A DNA stretch of 64,000 nt, taken from NCBI GenBank assembly GCA_016703605.1, contig JADJBU010000026.1, positions 645,066 through 709,065 of the forward strand, in the 5' to 3' direction. Shown here in pieces: positions 23,727-32,427 of the stretch (position 1 is the stretch's first letter; every line of letters starts with the position of its first letter). This DNA is from Candidatus Villigracilis adiacens. GTDB lineage: Bacteria; Chloroflexota; Anaerolineae; Anaerolineales; Villigracilaceae. The notes under the pieces were generated by a model. It saw only the letters and a program-made list of their open reading frames with translations, was not told the DNA's origin and did no database searches. Made by a program: the position numbers and the translations under genes.

Positions 23727-26111
23727 ATGCCGCTTTTGTGGGTTTCATTATCCTTTCTCGCGGGAATCGTCCTCGCCGCCTCCATCCCCCTTCCCGCCTG
23801 GGCATGGGCATTCATCGCCGCCATCTTCTTTCTTCTCTTCCTTCTTCGTCGTCGCTTTTCAAACACATCTTCCCACTTCCCACTTTCCACTTTCCACTTT
23901 TTCCTCCCCACCATCCTCTTCCTCGGCTCCGCCTACTTCCAGTCTCGCCAGCCGAATATAGACGCCTTCCACATCGCCTTCTACAACGACAGGGAGTACC
24001 AATTACTAATTACCGGCTCAATTGCCGAACCGCCCGACTACCGGGATGGTTACACCAACCTGACATTGGATGTCGAAGCCGTGGATACCGGCGACGGCAA
24101 CCTGCAAGCCTCGGGTCGTCTCCTGGTGCGAGTCCTGCCAAACGAGGAATATCAATACGACGAGCGCATCCGCCTGCGCGGCGAGTTGAAGACTCCGCCC
24201 GAAAACGAGGAATTCTCCTACCGCGATTATCTCGCCCGGCAGGGAATTCATTCCTACATGACCAAAGCCGAAGTGACCCGCCTGCCCGGGGACGGCGGCA
24301 ACCCGGTCTGGCGGCTGGTCTATGCCTTCAAAGCGAAACTGGTCGGAAACACCTACAAAATCTTTCCCGACCCCGAAGCCTCGCTCTTCGCGGGCATCCT
24401 CTTCGGTGTGGATACAGGCCTGCCAAAAAAACTTCAAGAGGCATTCAAGAACACCGGCACGGCGCACATCATTGCCATCTCCGGCTTCAACATCGCCATC
24501 ATCGCGGGACTTTTCTTTTCGATCTTCAAGACTTTCCTTCAAAACGAAAGGCTCGGCGCCGGGCTTGCGGTGATTTCCGTCTTCCTCTATGCCTTTCTCG
24601 TCGGCGCTGACCCGGCAGTGATGCGCGCCGCTTTCATGGGCAGTCTCGCTCTATTTGCAAAACAGATCGGCAGGCGCAACGCAGGCATCAACACCCTCGC
24701 CTTTGTCGCGCTGGTCATGGCGCTCATCAACCCGCTCACCTTATGGGACATCGGCTTTCAACTCTCCTTCTTCGCCACGCTTGGGCTGATCCTTTACGCC
24801 GAACCCTTCTCCAACTTCACCGCAAACCTCATCCAAAAAATTTCCAGGACCGATAACAGCGCGGTCATCCGCATCATCAACGAAAACGTCATCCTCACCC
24901 TCGCAGCGCAGGTCATGACCATCCCGCTTATGATGTATTATTTCAACCGCATCTCGGTCATTTCATTTATCGCCAATCCCTTCATCCTGCCCGTCCAACC
25001 GGCGGTGATGATCCTCGGCGGGTTGGCGGTCTTCGTCAGCCTCATCCTGCTCCCGCTCGGTCAACTGCTCGCATGGGTCGCCTGGCCCTTTGCCGGATAC
25101 ACCATCCGCGTTGTGGAATTCTTTGATACGATTCCCAACGGCGTGATCGTCCTCGGCGACGTCCCCCTCTGGGTTATTTTTATGATATACACCCCGCTTC
25201 TTCTCGTGACCTTCAACTGGTCTGCCATCCAAACCTGGTTCAAGTCCTCAGCCGCATCGCTTCGAGCCGCCGCCTGGACCTTGATCTTCGCCCTGATCTT
25301 CATCTGCATGGTGACGTTCTGGAGCGCGTCGTCGAAATCCGGCGACGGGCGTTTTCACCTCATCGTCCTCGAAGCCGGTTCCGCCGACGCCGTCCTCATC
25401 CAAACCCCGCAGGGACGCAACGTATTGATCAACGGCGGCGCAAGCGCATCAGAACTTTCTGACGAACTCGGGCGCAGGCTGCCCTTCTTCACCCGTAATT
25501 TGGACTGGCTCGTTATCGCATCCACCCAGGAGGAACAACTCGCCGCTTTGCCCCGCGTCACAGAACGATACATCCCAGAAAATGTTTTGCGCTGTGGAAA
25601 CGTGCAGGCTTCCTTCTCCTCGCAAACATTGGACGAATACTTCGCCCAAAATGAGATTCCCGTCTCTCTTGCTGAGACCGGGCAAAAGCTCGACCTTGGC
25701 GAAGGGGCATTCGTCGAAGTGAAAGCCGCCGGTGCGCGTGGATGCGTTTTGCTGGTCGAGTACGGAGTCTTCCGCGCCCTGCTCCCCATCGGAGTGGATG
25801 AAGGGACTTACGATACCCTGGAGTTTGGCAACGCCATCGGCAAAGTGGATGTGCTCCTGCTCGCCGAATCGGGATACGCGCCGGGCAACCCGCCCGATAT
25901 TTTCGAGAATCTGAATGCGCAGTTGGTGGTGTTGAGCGTGGCGGCAGGCGACCAAAACGGGCTTCCCGATCAAGAGGTATTGGACTCGCTCGAAGGCTAC
26001 TCCCTGCTCCGCACCGACCGCTACGGCTGGATCGACGTCAGCACCGATGGGACGGAGATGCGGGTGACGGTGGAAAGGGGGGAGAAGATAGTGGATAGTG
26101 AATGTGAATAG
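23727..26111 (+). CDS. comEC: ComEC/Rec2 DNA-uptake channel
   Basis: A 794-residue protein with a DUF4131 N-terminal region, a competence domain of about ten membrane helices (GTAHIIAISGFNIAIIAGLF is the diagnostic ISG.H-like block) and a C-terminal soluble domain. ComEC moves single-stranded DNA across the membrane. The soluble part has the MBL opening (VLEAGSADAVLIQTPQGRNVLINGG), but the HxHxDH metal motif is replaced by STQEEQ, so nuclease activity should be lost. A heptamer repeat is inserted near residues 49-62, and another supplies the last codons and the stop. Confidence 0.9.
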   Translation: MPLLWVSLSFLAGIVLAASIPLPAWAWAFIAAIFFLLFLLRRRFSNTSSHFPLSTFHFFLPTILFLGSAYFQSRQPNIDAFHIAFYNDREYQLLITGSIAEPPDYRDGYTNLTLDVEAVDTGDGNLQASGRLLVRVLPNEEYQYDERIRLRGELKTPPENEEFSYRDYLARQGIHSYMTKAEVTRLPGDGGNPVWRLVYAFKAKLVGNTYKIFPDPEASLFAGILFGVDTGLPKKLQEAFKNTGTAHIIAISGFNIAIIAGLFFSIFKTFLQNERLGAGLAVISVFLYAFLVGADPAVMRAAFMGSLALFAKQIGRRNAGINTLAFVALVMALINPLTLWDIGFQLSFFATLGLILYAEPFSNFTANLIQKISRTDNSAVIRIINENVILTLAAQVMTIPLMMYYFNRISVISFIANPFILPVQPAVMILGGLAVFVSLILLPLGQLLAWVAWPFAGYTIRVVEFFDTIPNGVIVLGDVPLWVIFMIYTPLLLVTFNWSAIQTWFKSSAASLRAAAWTLIFALIFICMVTFWSASSKSGDGRFHLIVLEAGSADAVLIQTPQGRNVLINGGASASELSDELGRRLPFFTRNLDWLVIASTQEEQLAALPRVTERYIPENVLRCGNVQASFSSQTLDEYFAQNEIPVSLAETGQKLDLGEGAFVEVKAAGARGCVLLVEYGVFRALLPIGVDEGTYDTLEFGNAIGKVDVLLLAESGYAPGNPPDIFENLNAQLVVLSVAAGDQNGLPDQEVLDSLEGYSLLRTDRYGWIDVSTDGTEMRVTVERGEKIVDSECE
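23869..23912. repeat. In-frame heptamer repeat inside comEC
   Basis: CTTCCCA, CTTTCCA and CTTTCCA units with a 7-bp period encode SSHFPLSTFHFF between two membrane helices of ComEC. Confidence 0.7.
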
Positions 26112-26155
26112 TGAATAGTGAATGGTGAATAGTGAATGGTGAATGGTGAATGGTG
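26088..26155. repeat. Heptamer repeat, units GTGAATA / GTGAATG, spanning the comEC stop
   Basis: About nine GTGAATA/GTGAATG/GTGGATA units. The first supply the last ComEC codons (KIVDSECE) and its TAG stop. Confidence 0.85.
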
Positions 26156-26167
26156 TGAGAAAAAAAT

Positions 26168-26854
26168 ATGAGTTACCTTTTATTGGAAGGCGGCGCGGAG
26201 TTTGGCGGACGGATGTCTGAGCCGGACCTGCGCGCCATAGAACTTGCAGGCGGCTTCGATGCGCCGATTGCCATCCTCCCCACTGCCGCCGCGCCGGATA
26301 ATAATCACAAACGCGCGGGTGAAAACGGATCGAGATGGTTCCAGAGCCTGGGCGCAAAGAATGTTTTTACCGTGGATGTGATCGATTCAAAATCGGCAAA
26401 TGATTCCGGGCTGGCGGGGCAGATACGAAACTCGAAGATCGTCTACCTGCTGGGAGGGTTTCCCCGTCACCTCGGCGAGACGTTGAAAGACAGCGCCTGT
26501 TGGTCTGCCGCGCTGGAAGCCTGGCAAAACGGCGCGGTTATTGCGGGGAGCAGCGCCGGGGCAATGGTGATGTGCGGGCATTATTACGACCCATATGAAA
26601 AAAGGCTTTTGCGCGGACTCGATTTGATTCCCAATGCCTGCGTCCTGCCGCATCACAACAAGTTTGGCAAAAGCTGGGCGGGTCAACTTCGGGAGATGCT
26701 CCCGGACGCGACCCTGATCGGCATAGACGAAGCCACGGGCATGGTCAGCGAACCCGCAGGGGAATGGAGAGTCCACGGCGGCGGGGAGGTCACGCTCTAC
26801 CGGGGCGGGTCAACTGTCGGCTATGGAAGAGGCGCAGCCTTCCATTTGATTTGA
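26168..26854 (+). CDS. Peptidase S51 (cyanophycinase / dipeptidase E-like)
   Basis: A 228-residue serine peptidase of family S51. The nucleophile elbow AGSSAGAMVM holds the catalytic Ser. Preceding strands YLLGGFPRHLGETL match the GG-F/N motif of cyanophycinase-like proteins, and LPHHNKFG and IDEATG the later conserved parts. It should cleave Asp-containing dipeptides or a cyanophycin-like polymer. No cyanophycin synthetase lies here, so the polymer role is unsupported. The start follows a heptamer repeat without a clear ribosome site. Confidence 0.85.
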   Translation: MSYLLLEGGAEFGGRMSEPDLRAIELAGGFDAPIAILPTAAAPDNNHKRAGENGSRWFQSLGAKNVFTVDVIDSKSANDSGLAGQIRNSKIVYLLGGFPRHLGETLKDSACWSAALEAWQNGAVIAGSSAGAMVMCGHYYDPYEKRLLRGLDLIPNACVLPHHNKFGKSWAGQLREMLPDATLIGIDEATGMVSEPAGEWRVHGGGEVTLYRGGSTVGYGRGAAFHLI

Positions 26855-26952
26855 TAATGAATGGTTCCTAACTCAATTATCATCCTGTTATCAGTAAGTT
26901 TTCCTAGAATATTCCCATCCATCATGATGAACAACACACAAAGGAGAGAGTC

Positions 26953-27903
26953 ATGAGCAATCCTTACAAGTCCGTTCCAGTCCGCTCGTACGAGATCACC
27001 CCAAAAGAGACGTACCTCTCGCGGCGCGACTTTATCAAAGCCGCGGGTGTGGTGGCGGGCAGCGCCGCGCTCGCTGCCTGCGCGCCCGCCGAAGAAGAAT
27101 CAAGCGCCGCGTCCGCCCAGACCTTTCCCGCCCTGAGCGATGAACTCGGCAACCCCGCCAACGCCTACGAAGAGATCACTTCTTATAACAACTACTACGA
27201 GTTCAGCACAAACAAGGAAGCCGTTGCCCCGCTCTCGAAGGGCTTCACCACCTCGCCCTGGACGTTGGAAGTGACCGGCATGGTCGGCAAGCCCCAGACC
27301 TTCGGCATCGAAGACCTGCTGGCGATGTTCCCGCAGGAAGACCGCATCTACCGCCTGCGCTGCGTGGAAGCGTGGAGCATGGTCATTCCGTGGAACGGCT
27401 TTCCGCTGGCAAGTTTGTTGAAAGCCGTCGAGCCGACCCTCGATGCAAAATACGTGCGCTTCGAAACCGTCTATCGCCCGGAAGAAATGAAGGGACAGGG
27501 CAGCGCATTCTATCCCTGGCCTTATCAGGAAGGTCTGCGCCTCGACGAAGCCATGAACGACCTGACCCTGCTCGCCACCGGCGTCTACGGCGAGACCATC
27601 CTGCCGCAGAACGGCGCGCCGATCCGCCTGGTCGCGCCGTGGAAGTACGGATTCAAATCCATCAAATCCATCGTCAAGATCGAGTTGACCGATGAACAGC
27701 CCAACACGCTCTGGAAGACGGTCGCATCCAACGAATACGGTTTCTATGCCAACGTCAACCCGAACGTCGATCACCCGCGCTGGTCTCAAGCCTCCGAACG
27801 GCGCATCGGCGAACTCAGCCGCCGCGAAACGCTGATGTTCAACGGCTACGGCGAACAGGTCGCCGACCTTTACGCCGATATGGATTTGAGTTTGAACTTT
27901 TAA
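26953..27903 (+). CDS. msrP: Protein-methionine-sulfoxide reductase catalytic subunit MsrP
   Basis: A 316-residue molybdopterin enzyme that reduces oxidised methionine in exported proteins. The Tat signal has SRRDFIKAAG (Arg24-Arg25) and then ALAACAP, a lipobox-like end (Cys43), so it may be a Tat lipoprotein. The molybdenum ligand is Cys137 in YRLRCVEAW, and the block RLVAPWKYGFKSIKSIVKIEL is typical of YedY. The ATG has AAAGGAGAG upstream. The heme-binding partner msrQ starts 3 nt after its stop. Confidence 0.95.
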   Translation: MSNPYKSVPVRSYEITPKETYLSRRDFIKAAGVVAGSAALAACAPAEEESSAASAQTFPALSDELGNPANAYEEITSYNNYYEFSTNKEAVAPLSKGFTTSPWTLEVTGMVGKPQTFGIEDLLAMFPQEDRIYRLRCVEAWSMVIPWNGFPLASLLKAVEPTLDAKYVRFETVYRPEEMKGQGSAFYPWPYQEGLRLDEAMNDLTLLATGVYGETILPQNGAPIRLVAPWKYGFKSIKSIVKIELTDEQPNTLWKTVASNEYGFYANVNPNVDHPRWSQASERRIGELSRRETLMFNGYGEQVADLYADMDLSLNF

Positions 27904-27906
27904 TAA

Positions 27907-28590
27907 ATGAAAATCTTCAACCATTACACCCCGCTGCAAATCGCAATTCATCTTTACGCCTGGTCTGCCATCGTCTGGATCATCGTCGAACTGCTCACAG
28001 ATTCCTTCTCCATCAACCCCATTCAGGAACTCGAACAGCGCACCGGGCGCCATGCCGTCACCTTGCTGGTCTTATCGTTGATATGCACGCCGCTCAACAT
28101 GCTGATCAAATTCCCCGAACTGCTCAAACGCCGCCGCACGCTCGGCTTATACGCGCTGATGTACGCGACCATCCACGTCCTGATCTTCGTCAACCTCGAT
28201 TACGGTCTCGCCTGGAGTCTCATCGTCCGCACAGTGCTGGAAAAACCCTACATCCTCGTCGGCGCGGCGGCATTCATTTTACTCATCCCGCTCGGCATTA
28301 CCTCGTTCGATGTCTGGAAGGTCCGCCTCGGCAAAAACTGGAAGCGCCTGCATCAGACGGTCTACCTCATTGCGCCGCTTGCCATCCTGCACTTCGCCTG
28401 GAGCAAAAAAGGCGATATCTTCGCGCTTTCCGGAGACATCATCCGCCCGTTGATCTATGGACTCATCCTCGGGATTTTTCTCCTCCTGAGGCTTGCCCCC
28501 GTCAAGCGATTCATCGCCTCAGCCCGGACCGGGAGCCTGAGTCTGCGCTTCAAGCAAGATCAAACTCCGAAAACGGATACCCCACAGTAG
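27907..28590 (+). CDS. msrQ: MsrQ heme-binding membrane subunit
   Basis: A 227-residue membrane protein of the ferric-reductase-like family with six hydrophobic segments. It passes electrons from the quinone pool to MsrP. Conserved features are GRHAVTLLVLSLICTPLN, the heme-ligand His in YATIHVLIF, and KRLHQTVYLIAPLAILHF with two further His residues. It is the second gene of the msrPQ operon with a 3-bp gap. A 13-bp hairpin lies at the stop. Confidence 0.94.
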   Translation: MKIFNHYTPLQIAIHLYAWSAIVWIIVELLTDSFSINPIQELEQRTGRHAVTLLVLSLICTPLNMLIKFPELLKRRRTLGLYALMYATIHVLIFVNLDYGLAWSLIVRTVLEKPYILVGAAAFILLIPLGITSFDVWKVRLGKNWKRLHQTVYLIAPLAILHFAWSKKGDIFALSGDIIRPLIYGLILGIFLLLRLAPVKRFIASARTGSLSLRFKQDQTPKTDTPQ

Positions 28591-28613
28591 CGCCGACTGA
28601 AGTCGGCGCTACT
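28586..28613. terminator. Hairpin AGTAGCGCCGACT-GA-AGTCGGCGCTACT between convergent genes
   Basis: A perfect 13-bp stem with a 2-nt loop, followed by TTTAAAA on the plus strand. It overlaps the msrQ stop and ends at the stop of the convergent small membrane gene, so it could terminate both. Similar GTAGCGC-hairpins recur at 40410 and 61683. Confidence 0.65.
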
Positions 28614-28838
28614 TTAAAACATCCCGCGGAAGAAAAGCAACAAGCCGATCACAGCCAGCGGCACGCCGATGATCGCGCCAATAACCGTCAGGCTGACGAT
28701 GACGCCGACGACGACAAATACAATGCCGAGAATCATCGCCACGAGACGCCCGGTCATCTCCACGATGACGGACAGCAATTTCCAGATGGCGGCAAAGGGC
28801 CACAAGTACCAGGGAATGGATTGTTTATGAGCGGTCAT
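28614..28838 (-). CDS. Small two-helix membrane protein
   Basis: A 74-residue protein with two hydrophobic helices separated by VGVIVSLTVIGAIIGVPLAVIGL-like Gly-rich residues, here IGAIIGVPLAVIGLLLFF at the C terminus. The ATG at 28838 has AAGGAGA 10 nt upstream, which rules out the longer frame to 28916. No function is known. The Gly-rich second helix suggests oligomerisation in the membrane. Confidence 0.7.
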   Translation of the reverse strand: MTAHKQSIPWYLWPFAAIWKLLSVIVEMTGRLVAMILGIVFVVVGVIVSLTVIGAIIGVPLAVIGLLLFFRGMF

Positions 28839-28932
28839 TTGAAAAATCTCCTTCCCGATATACGCCTCTCCGTGGAAAACGATGCAGGATGAAAGAAAAC
28901 TAAGTCCCTTTTCCAAAACCCGCCCGCAAGAC

Positions 28933-28938
28933 TATAAT
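28933..28938 (+). promoter_or_regulatory. -10 box TATAAT of the DsbA-like gene
   Basis: TATAAT ends 9 nt before the ATG at 28948; the leader would be at most 2-3 nt. Confidence 0.5.
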
Positions 28939-28947
28939 CCCGTCACT

Positions 28948-29778
28948 ATGACCACTCCCAAAACTTCCAGATCAAAAAAATCCACACCGGCAGTATACGA
29001 GACCGAGATCGACGAACCTCTTGAAGATGCCGCAAGCGACCCGGAGGAATTCGTCACCTTCAAGCGCAGCCATTTCTATTCTGTGCTGGTCGTGCTTGCC
29101 TTTGCGGTGGGAATCCTGCTCGGCTACGTCATGTGGGGACGGGGTACCACAGCCGTTGTTGCAGACGCAGGGACCAACGCAGCGCAGCCCGCAGCAGCCG
29201 CTCCGGTGGCGGAAGCGCCCGTCGTGACAGAAGAACCGCAATTCACCCGGTACGAAATCCCCACCGAAGGTTACCCCAGCCTTGGTCCCGACGACGCGCC
29301 GATCGTGATCGTCGAGTTCAGCGACTTCCAATGCCCGTTCTGCCGCCGCTTCCACGATGAGACCTACAACGACCTGCTCAACGCCTACCCCGGGCAGATC
29401 CGCTTCGTGTACCGCAACCTGCCGCTGACTTCGATCCATCCCGACGCGATGCCCTCGGCCGTCGCATCGCTTTGCGCAAACGACCAGAACGCCTACTGGG
29501 ACTATCACGAGAAATTGTTCAGCAGCGAAGCCCTGACCCGCGAGACCTTCATCCAGTACGCGACCGACCTGGGCCTGAACGTGGAGGAATTCACCGCCTG
29601 TCTCGACAGCGGCAAACACGACGAATTCATTTCACAGGACATGGACTTTGCCCTCAACCTCGGCGTGCAGTCCACGCCCACCTTCTTCATCAACGGGCTG
29701 GCAGTCGTCGGCGCCCAGCCGCTTGCCACCTTCACCCAGATCATCGACAAGGAACTGGCGGGCGAGATCCCGAAGTAA
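28948..29778 (+). CDS. Membrane-anchored DsbA-family thiol oxidoreductase
   Basis: A 276-residue protein with a cytoplasmic tail of about 42 residues, one membrane helix (about 44-62), an Ala/Pro linker and an exported thioredoxin-like domain. The active site is C129-P-F-C132 in SDFQCPFCRRFH, with the cis-Pro loop STPTFFING. It resembles the BdbD/DsbG-like 'Thioredoxin_4' group that makes or isomerises disulfides in exported proteins. TATAAT upstream and no ribosome site fix the start. Confidence 0.92.
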   Translation: MTTPKTSRSKKSTPAVYETEIDEPLEDAASDPEEFVTFKRSHFYSVLVVLAFAVGILLGYVMWGRGTTAVVADAGTNAAQPAAAAPVAEAPVVTEEPQFTRYEIPTEGYPSLGPDDAPIVIVEFSDFQCPFCRRFHDETYNDLLNAYPGQIRFVYRNLPLTSIHPDAMPSAVASLCANDQNAYWDYHEKLFSSEALTRETFIQYATDLGLNVEEFTACLDSGKHDEFISQDMDFALNLGVQSTPTFFINGLAVVGAQPLATFTQIIDKELAGEIPK

Positions 29779-29807
29779 TTTTTCGTTGCGGGGAGGGCGA
29801 CAACCAA

Positions 29808-29831
29808 ACGGCGGACTAGAGAGTCCGCCGT
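29808..29831 (+). terminator. Hairpin after the DsbA-like gene
   Basis: ACGGCGGACT pairs with AGTCCGCCGT around AGAG, followed by ATTTCTT. A plausible intrinsic terminator. Confidence 0.7.
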
Positions 29832-29918
29832 ATTTCTTAAAACTCCGCGCCTGATTTCATGCCAGTGGTAAGATACAGATATTATTCAGGGTACCTGTAA
29901 TTGCCTAACGCCTTAGCA

Positions 29919-29998
29919 TGTCATGCTGAGCGAAGCGAAGCATCTCTACGATTGTCTCAGAGACCCTTCGTGGCGCGAGGCGCCACTCAGGGTGACAA
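29919..29998. repeat. Dispersed palindromic element, TGTCATGCTGAGCGAAG family
   Basis: About 80 bp running from TGTCATGCTGAGCGAAGCG to CACTCAGGGTGACA, with an inner GGCGCGAGGCGCC stem. Near-complete reverse copies are at 32183-32260 and a shorter one at 51242-51290. Confidence 0.8.
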
Positions 29999-30055
29999 TT
30001 TGCAAGATGATTTGTCTTATTCTGAATAAGAACAAAATCAACCAGAGAGACGGAC

Positions 30056-30721
30056 ATGAAACGATTTATTGCCATTGCGGGAAATATCGGAGTTGGAAAA
30101 TCCACGCTTGTTAAAATGTTATGTGACCAGATGGGCTGGGACCCTTTCTACGAGCCAGTGGCGCAGAACCCCTATCTCGCCGATTTCTACAAGGACATGA
30201 CCGCCTGGGCATTCCACTCACAAGTCTTCTTTCTCACCCACCGCCTGCGTTCGCATTTCAGCCTCGCCCAACATCCCAGTTCTGTCATTCAAGACCGCAG
30301 CGTATATGAAGATGCTGAGATTTTCGCCTACAACCTTTACCTGCAAAGCAACATCACCGAACGCGATTACCAGACCTACCGCGACCTGTACGAAACCGCG
30401 GTGCAGTTCCTGCCGCCGCCAGACCTCGTCATCTACCTGCGCGCTTCCGTCGATACGCTCATGAGCCGCATCAGCCAGCGCGGGCGCGACTATGAACGGA
30501 CAATCACCCCCGAATACCTGCAAAACCTGAACGACCTCTACGAAGGATGGATCGAAAACTACACCCTCTGCCCGATTCTGGCCGTCCCTGCCGACGATCT
30601 GGATTACGTTGCCCACAACGGGCATTTGAGGTTGATCGTCTCGAAGATCGAAGCGAAACTGACCGGCAAGGAGGAAGTCGTCTTCGAACCGGATGAAGTG
30701 GCAAGGGCGGCGGAGGATTAA
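30056..30721 (+). CDS. Deoxynucleoside kinase
   Basis: A 221-residue kinase of the dGK/dCK/TK2 family that phosphorylates deoxynucleosides for salvage. The P-loop is AGNIGVGKST (residues 8-17). The DRS motif is VIQDRSVYEDAEIF and the lid is RISQRGRDYERTI. A second, different member lies at 33582-34217. The ATG follows AGAGAGACGGAC, a weak ribosome site. It converges with pyrB. Confidence 0.93.
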   Translation: MKRFIAIAGNIGVGKSTLVKMLCDQMGWDPFYEPVAQNPYLADFYKDMTAWAFHSQVFFLTHRLRSHFSLAQHPSSVIQDRSVYEDAEIFAYNLYLQSNITERDYQTYRDLYETAVQFLPPPDLVIYLRASVDTLMSRISQRGRDYERTITPEYLQNLNDLYEGWIENYTLCPILAVPADDLDYVAHNGHLRLIVSKIEAKLTGKEEVVFEPDEVARAAED

Positions 30722-30799
30722 GAAGTGTCAGGTGTACACGTACGCAGGTGGTACTGAACGTGTTTTCTTGTCTACCTGTTTCTATCACCTGATAGTCCA

Positions 30800-31780
30800 C
30801 TACGCTTTACCAAGCACCATCGCCAGCAGCGCCATTCTCACGTATAAGCCATATTCCATCTGGCGGAAGTAGGCGGCGCGGGGGTCGTCGTCGAAATCCA
30901 TGCTGATCTCGGTCACGCGTGGGAGCGGATGCATGACGATCATCTCCTTTTTGGCGGCTTTCATGATGCCAGGTTCGATCACATACGCGCCTTTAACCTT
31001 TTCATAATCAGCGGGGTCTTCGAAGCGTTCCTTCTGCACGCGGGTCACATAGAGCACATCGGTCTCAGGCAGGACTTTTTCAAGGGACGCAAACCCGGCT
31101 TGCGGAACTTTTTTCTCCGCAACCTCATCCATCACTTCCCTGGGCATCTTCAAAATATCCGGTGAGACGTAGTTCAGTTTGATATTCCCGAACAGGGACA
31201 GCAAACGTGCCAGAGAATGGACCGTGCGCCCGTATTTCAAATCGCCGAGCATGGTCACGGTCAAATTGTCGAGTCGACCGATTTCCTCCATGATGGTGAA
31301 GGCATCCAGCAGCGCCTGGGTCGGGTGCTCGCCCACCCCGTCTCCGGCGTTGATGACAGGCTTCCGCGCCGCCTTTGCCGCAATTGCCGCTGAACCGGTC
31401 TCAGGGTGACGCAGGACGATTACATCGGCATAGCATTCCAGCGTGCGGATCGTGTCCGGCAGGCTCTCACCCTTCGACACGGATGAATATTTCACTTCAT
31501 TGATCGGGATGACCGAACCGCCGAGCCGCTCCATTGCCGCCGTGAACGACGACGACGTTCTGGTGGACGGTTCATAAAACAGGTTGGCAAGGATTTTCCC
31601 TTTCAGCAGGTCGAAGGTCCCGACCCGCTCGACCATGCCGCGCATCTCGTGCGCGACTCCGAAGACATATTCGAGGTCGTTGCGGCTGAACTGTTTAACG
31701 GAAATAATATCCTTGCCGTACCAGTCGGCGTGTTTGTTCTCACCGAAGGGGAGATAGGGGTTGGAAGGTGTAGTGGGCAT
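30800..31780 (-). CDS. pyrB: Aspartate carbamoyltransferase, catalytic subunit
   Basis: A 326-residue enzyme of pyrimidine synthesis joining carbamoyl phosphate and aspartate. Carbamoyl phosphate-binding EPSTRTSSSF, KGESLPDTIRTLECYADVIVLRHPE, GDGVGEHPTQALLD and the C-terminal MHPLPRVTEI are all present. No pyrI regulatory chain is adjacent. The ATG has AAGGAG upstream. It is followed, on the same strand but upstream, by a NIF3/PII-like gene. Confidence 0.96.
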   Translation of the reverse strand: MPTTPSNPYLPFGENKHADWYGKDIISVKQFSRNDLEYVFGVAHEMRGMVERVGTFDLLKGKILANLFYEPSTRTSSSFTAAMERLGGSVIPINEVKYSSVSKGESLPDTIRTLECYADVIVLRHPETGSAAIAAKAARKPVINAGDGVGEHPTQALLDAFTIMEEIGRLDNLTVTMLGDLKYGRTVHSLARLLSLFGNIKLNYVSPDILKMPREVMDEVAEKKVPQAGFASLEKVLPETDVLYVTRVQKERFEDPADYEKVKGAYVIEPGIMKAAKKEMIVMHPLPRVTEISMDFDDDPRAAYFRQMEYGLYVRMALLAMVLGKA

Positions 31781-31833
31781 TTGGGCTCCTTGGAAAATTT
31801 TGGGTAAATAGAGATCGTTCGTGTCGATCGAGA

Positions 31834-32169
31834 TCAGGTAAAGAGATGATTCGCCAGCGGAAAAATATTGATCAACGGCTCTTCATAGGGATGGACGCTT
31901 TTTATCACCTTAATCGCTTCATTCACCAATTCCCTTTTGCAATTAATTTCAAGTTTGTACTCTGCCACTTCGCTCAGTTTGCCCTCCTCCCCTTCGAAGG
32001 GATTGGAACCGGGCAAAGGGCGGAAAAATCCGCGCACAGGGATCAGCGCCATGCAATGGTCGTAATTTCCGATCACGCCCACCCCGATCCCGGAAAGCGC
32101 ATCGGCGACCTTCATCGCATGGTCTTGCGGGATGAATATCTCGAGTTTTACATCGGTAAATTCGTTCAT
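31834..32169 (-). CDS. Stand-alone NIF3/YqfO PII-like domain protein
   Basis: A 111-residue protein matching the PII/CutA-like insert domain of NIF3-family proteins (YqfO). The family fingerprint is present: IGNYDHCMALIPVRGFFRPLPG, SNPFEGEEGKLSEVAEYKLE and KSVHPYEEPLINIFPL. It lacks the metal-binding NIF3 halves. Some databases mislabel such proteins as 'structural toxin RtxA'. Function unknown; a regulatory trimer is inferred from the fold. AAGGAG precedes the ATG. It may be co-transcribed with pyrB, 53 bp downstream. Confidence 0.85.
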   Translation of the reverse strand: MNEFTDVKLEIFIPQDHAMKVADALSGIGVGVIGNYDHCMALIPVRGFFRPLPGSNPFEGEEGKLSEVAEYKLEINCKRELVNEAIKVIKSVHPYEEPLINIFPLANHLFT

Positions 32170-32182
32170 GATTACTCCTTAA

Positions 32183-32260
32183 TGTCACCCTGAGTTGCGC
32201 CTCGCGCCACGAAAGGTCTCTTGTTCGGCGTAGAGATGCTTCGCTTCGCTCAGCATGACA
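32183..32260. repeat. Dispersed palindromic element, TGTCATGCTGAGCGAAG family (reverse copy)
   Basis: Inverted relative to 29919-29998: begins TGTCACCCTGAGTTGCGCC and ends CGCTCAGCATGACA. Confidence 0.8.
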
Positions 32261-32280
32261 CATGCAATCATCATTAAGGA

Positions 32281-32310
32281 AAAGCCTGACAATTACTTGT
32301 CAGGCTTTTC
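32281..32310. terminator. Bidirectional hairpin AAAAGCCTGACAA-TTAC-TTGTCAGGCTTTT
   Basis: A 13-bp perfect stem whose outer pairs are A and T runs, so it can act as an intrinsic terminator in either direction. It lies downstream of the nucleotidyltransferase operon on the minus strand. Confidence 0.75.
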
Positions 32311-32427
32311 GAGAACAAAACACAAATGCGTCAGGTCGAAACACATCCAGGGGGTGGAACGCGTCAATTCTTTTATACATCGGCGCGATTATACCCGCAT
32401 TTTTTCTACCGTACAAACCACCACTTT

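Noticed and set aside
25449..26357. Minus-strand frame over the comEC 3' end and heptamer repeat
   Set aside because: Its repetitive stretch is just the translated heptamer array; no start signal or domain.
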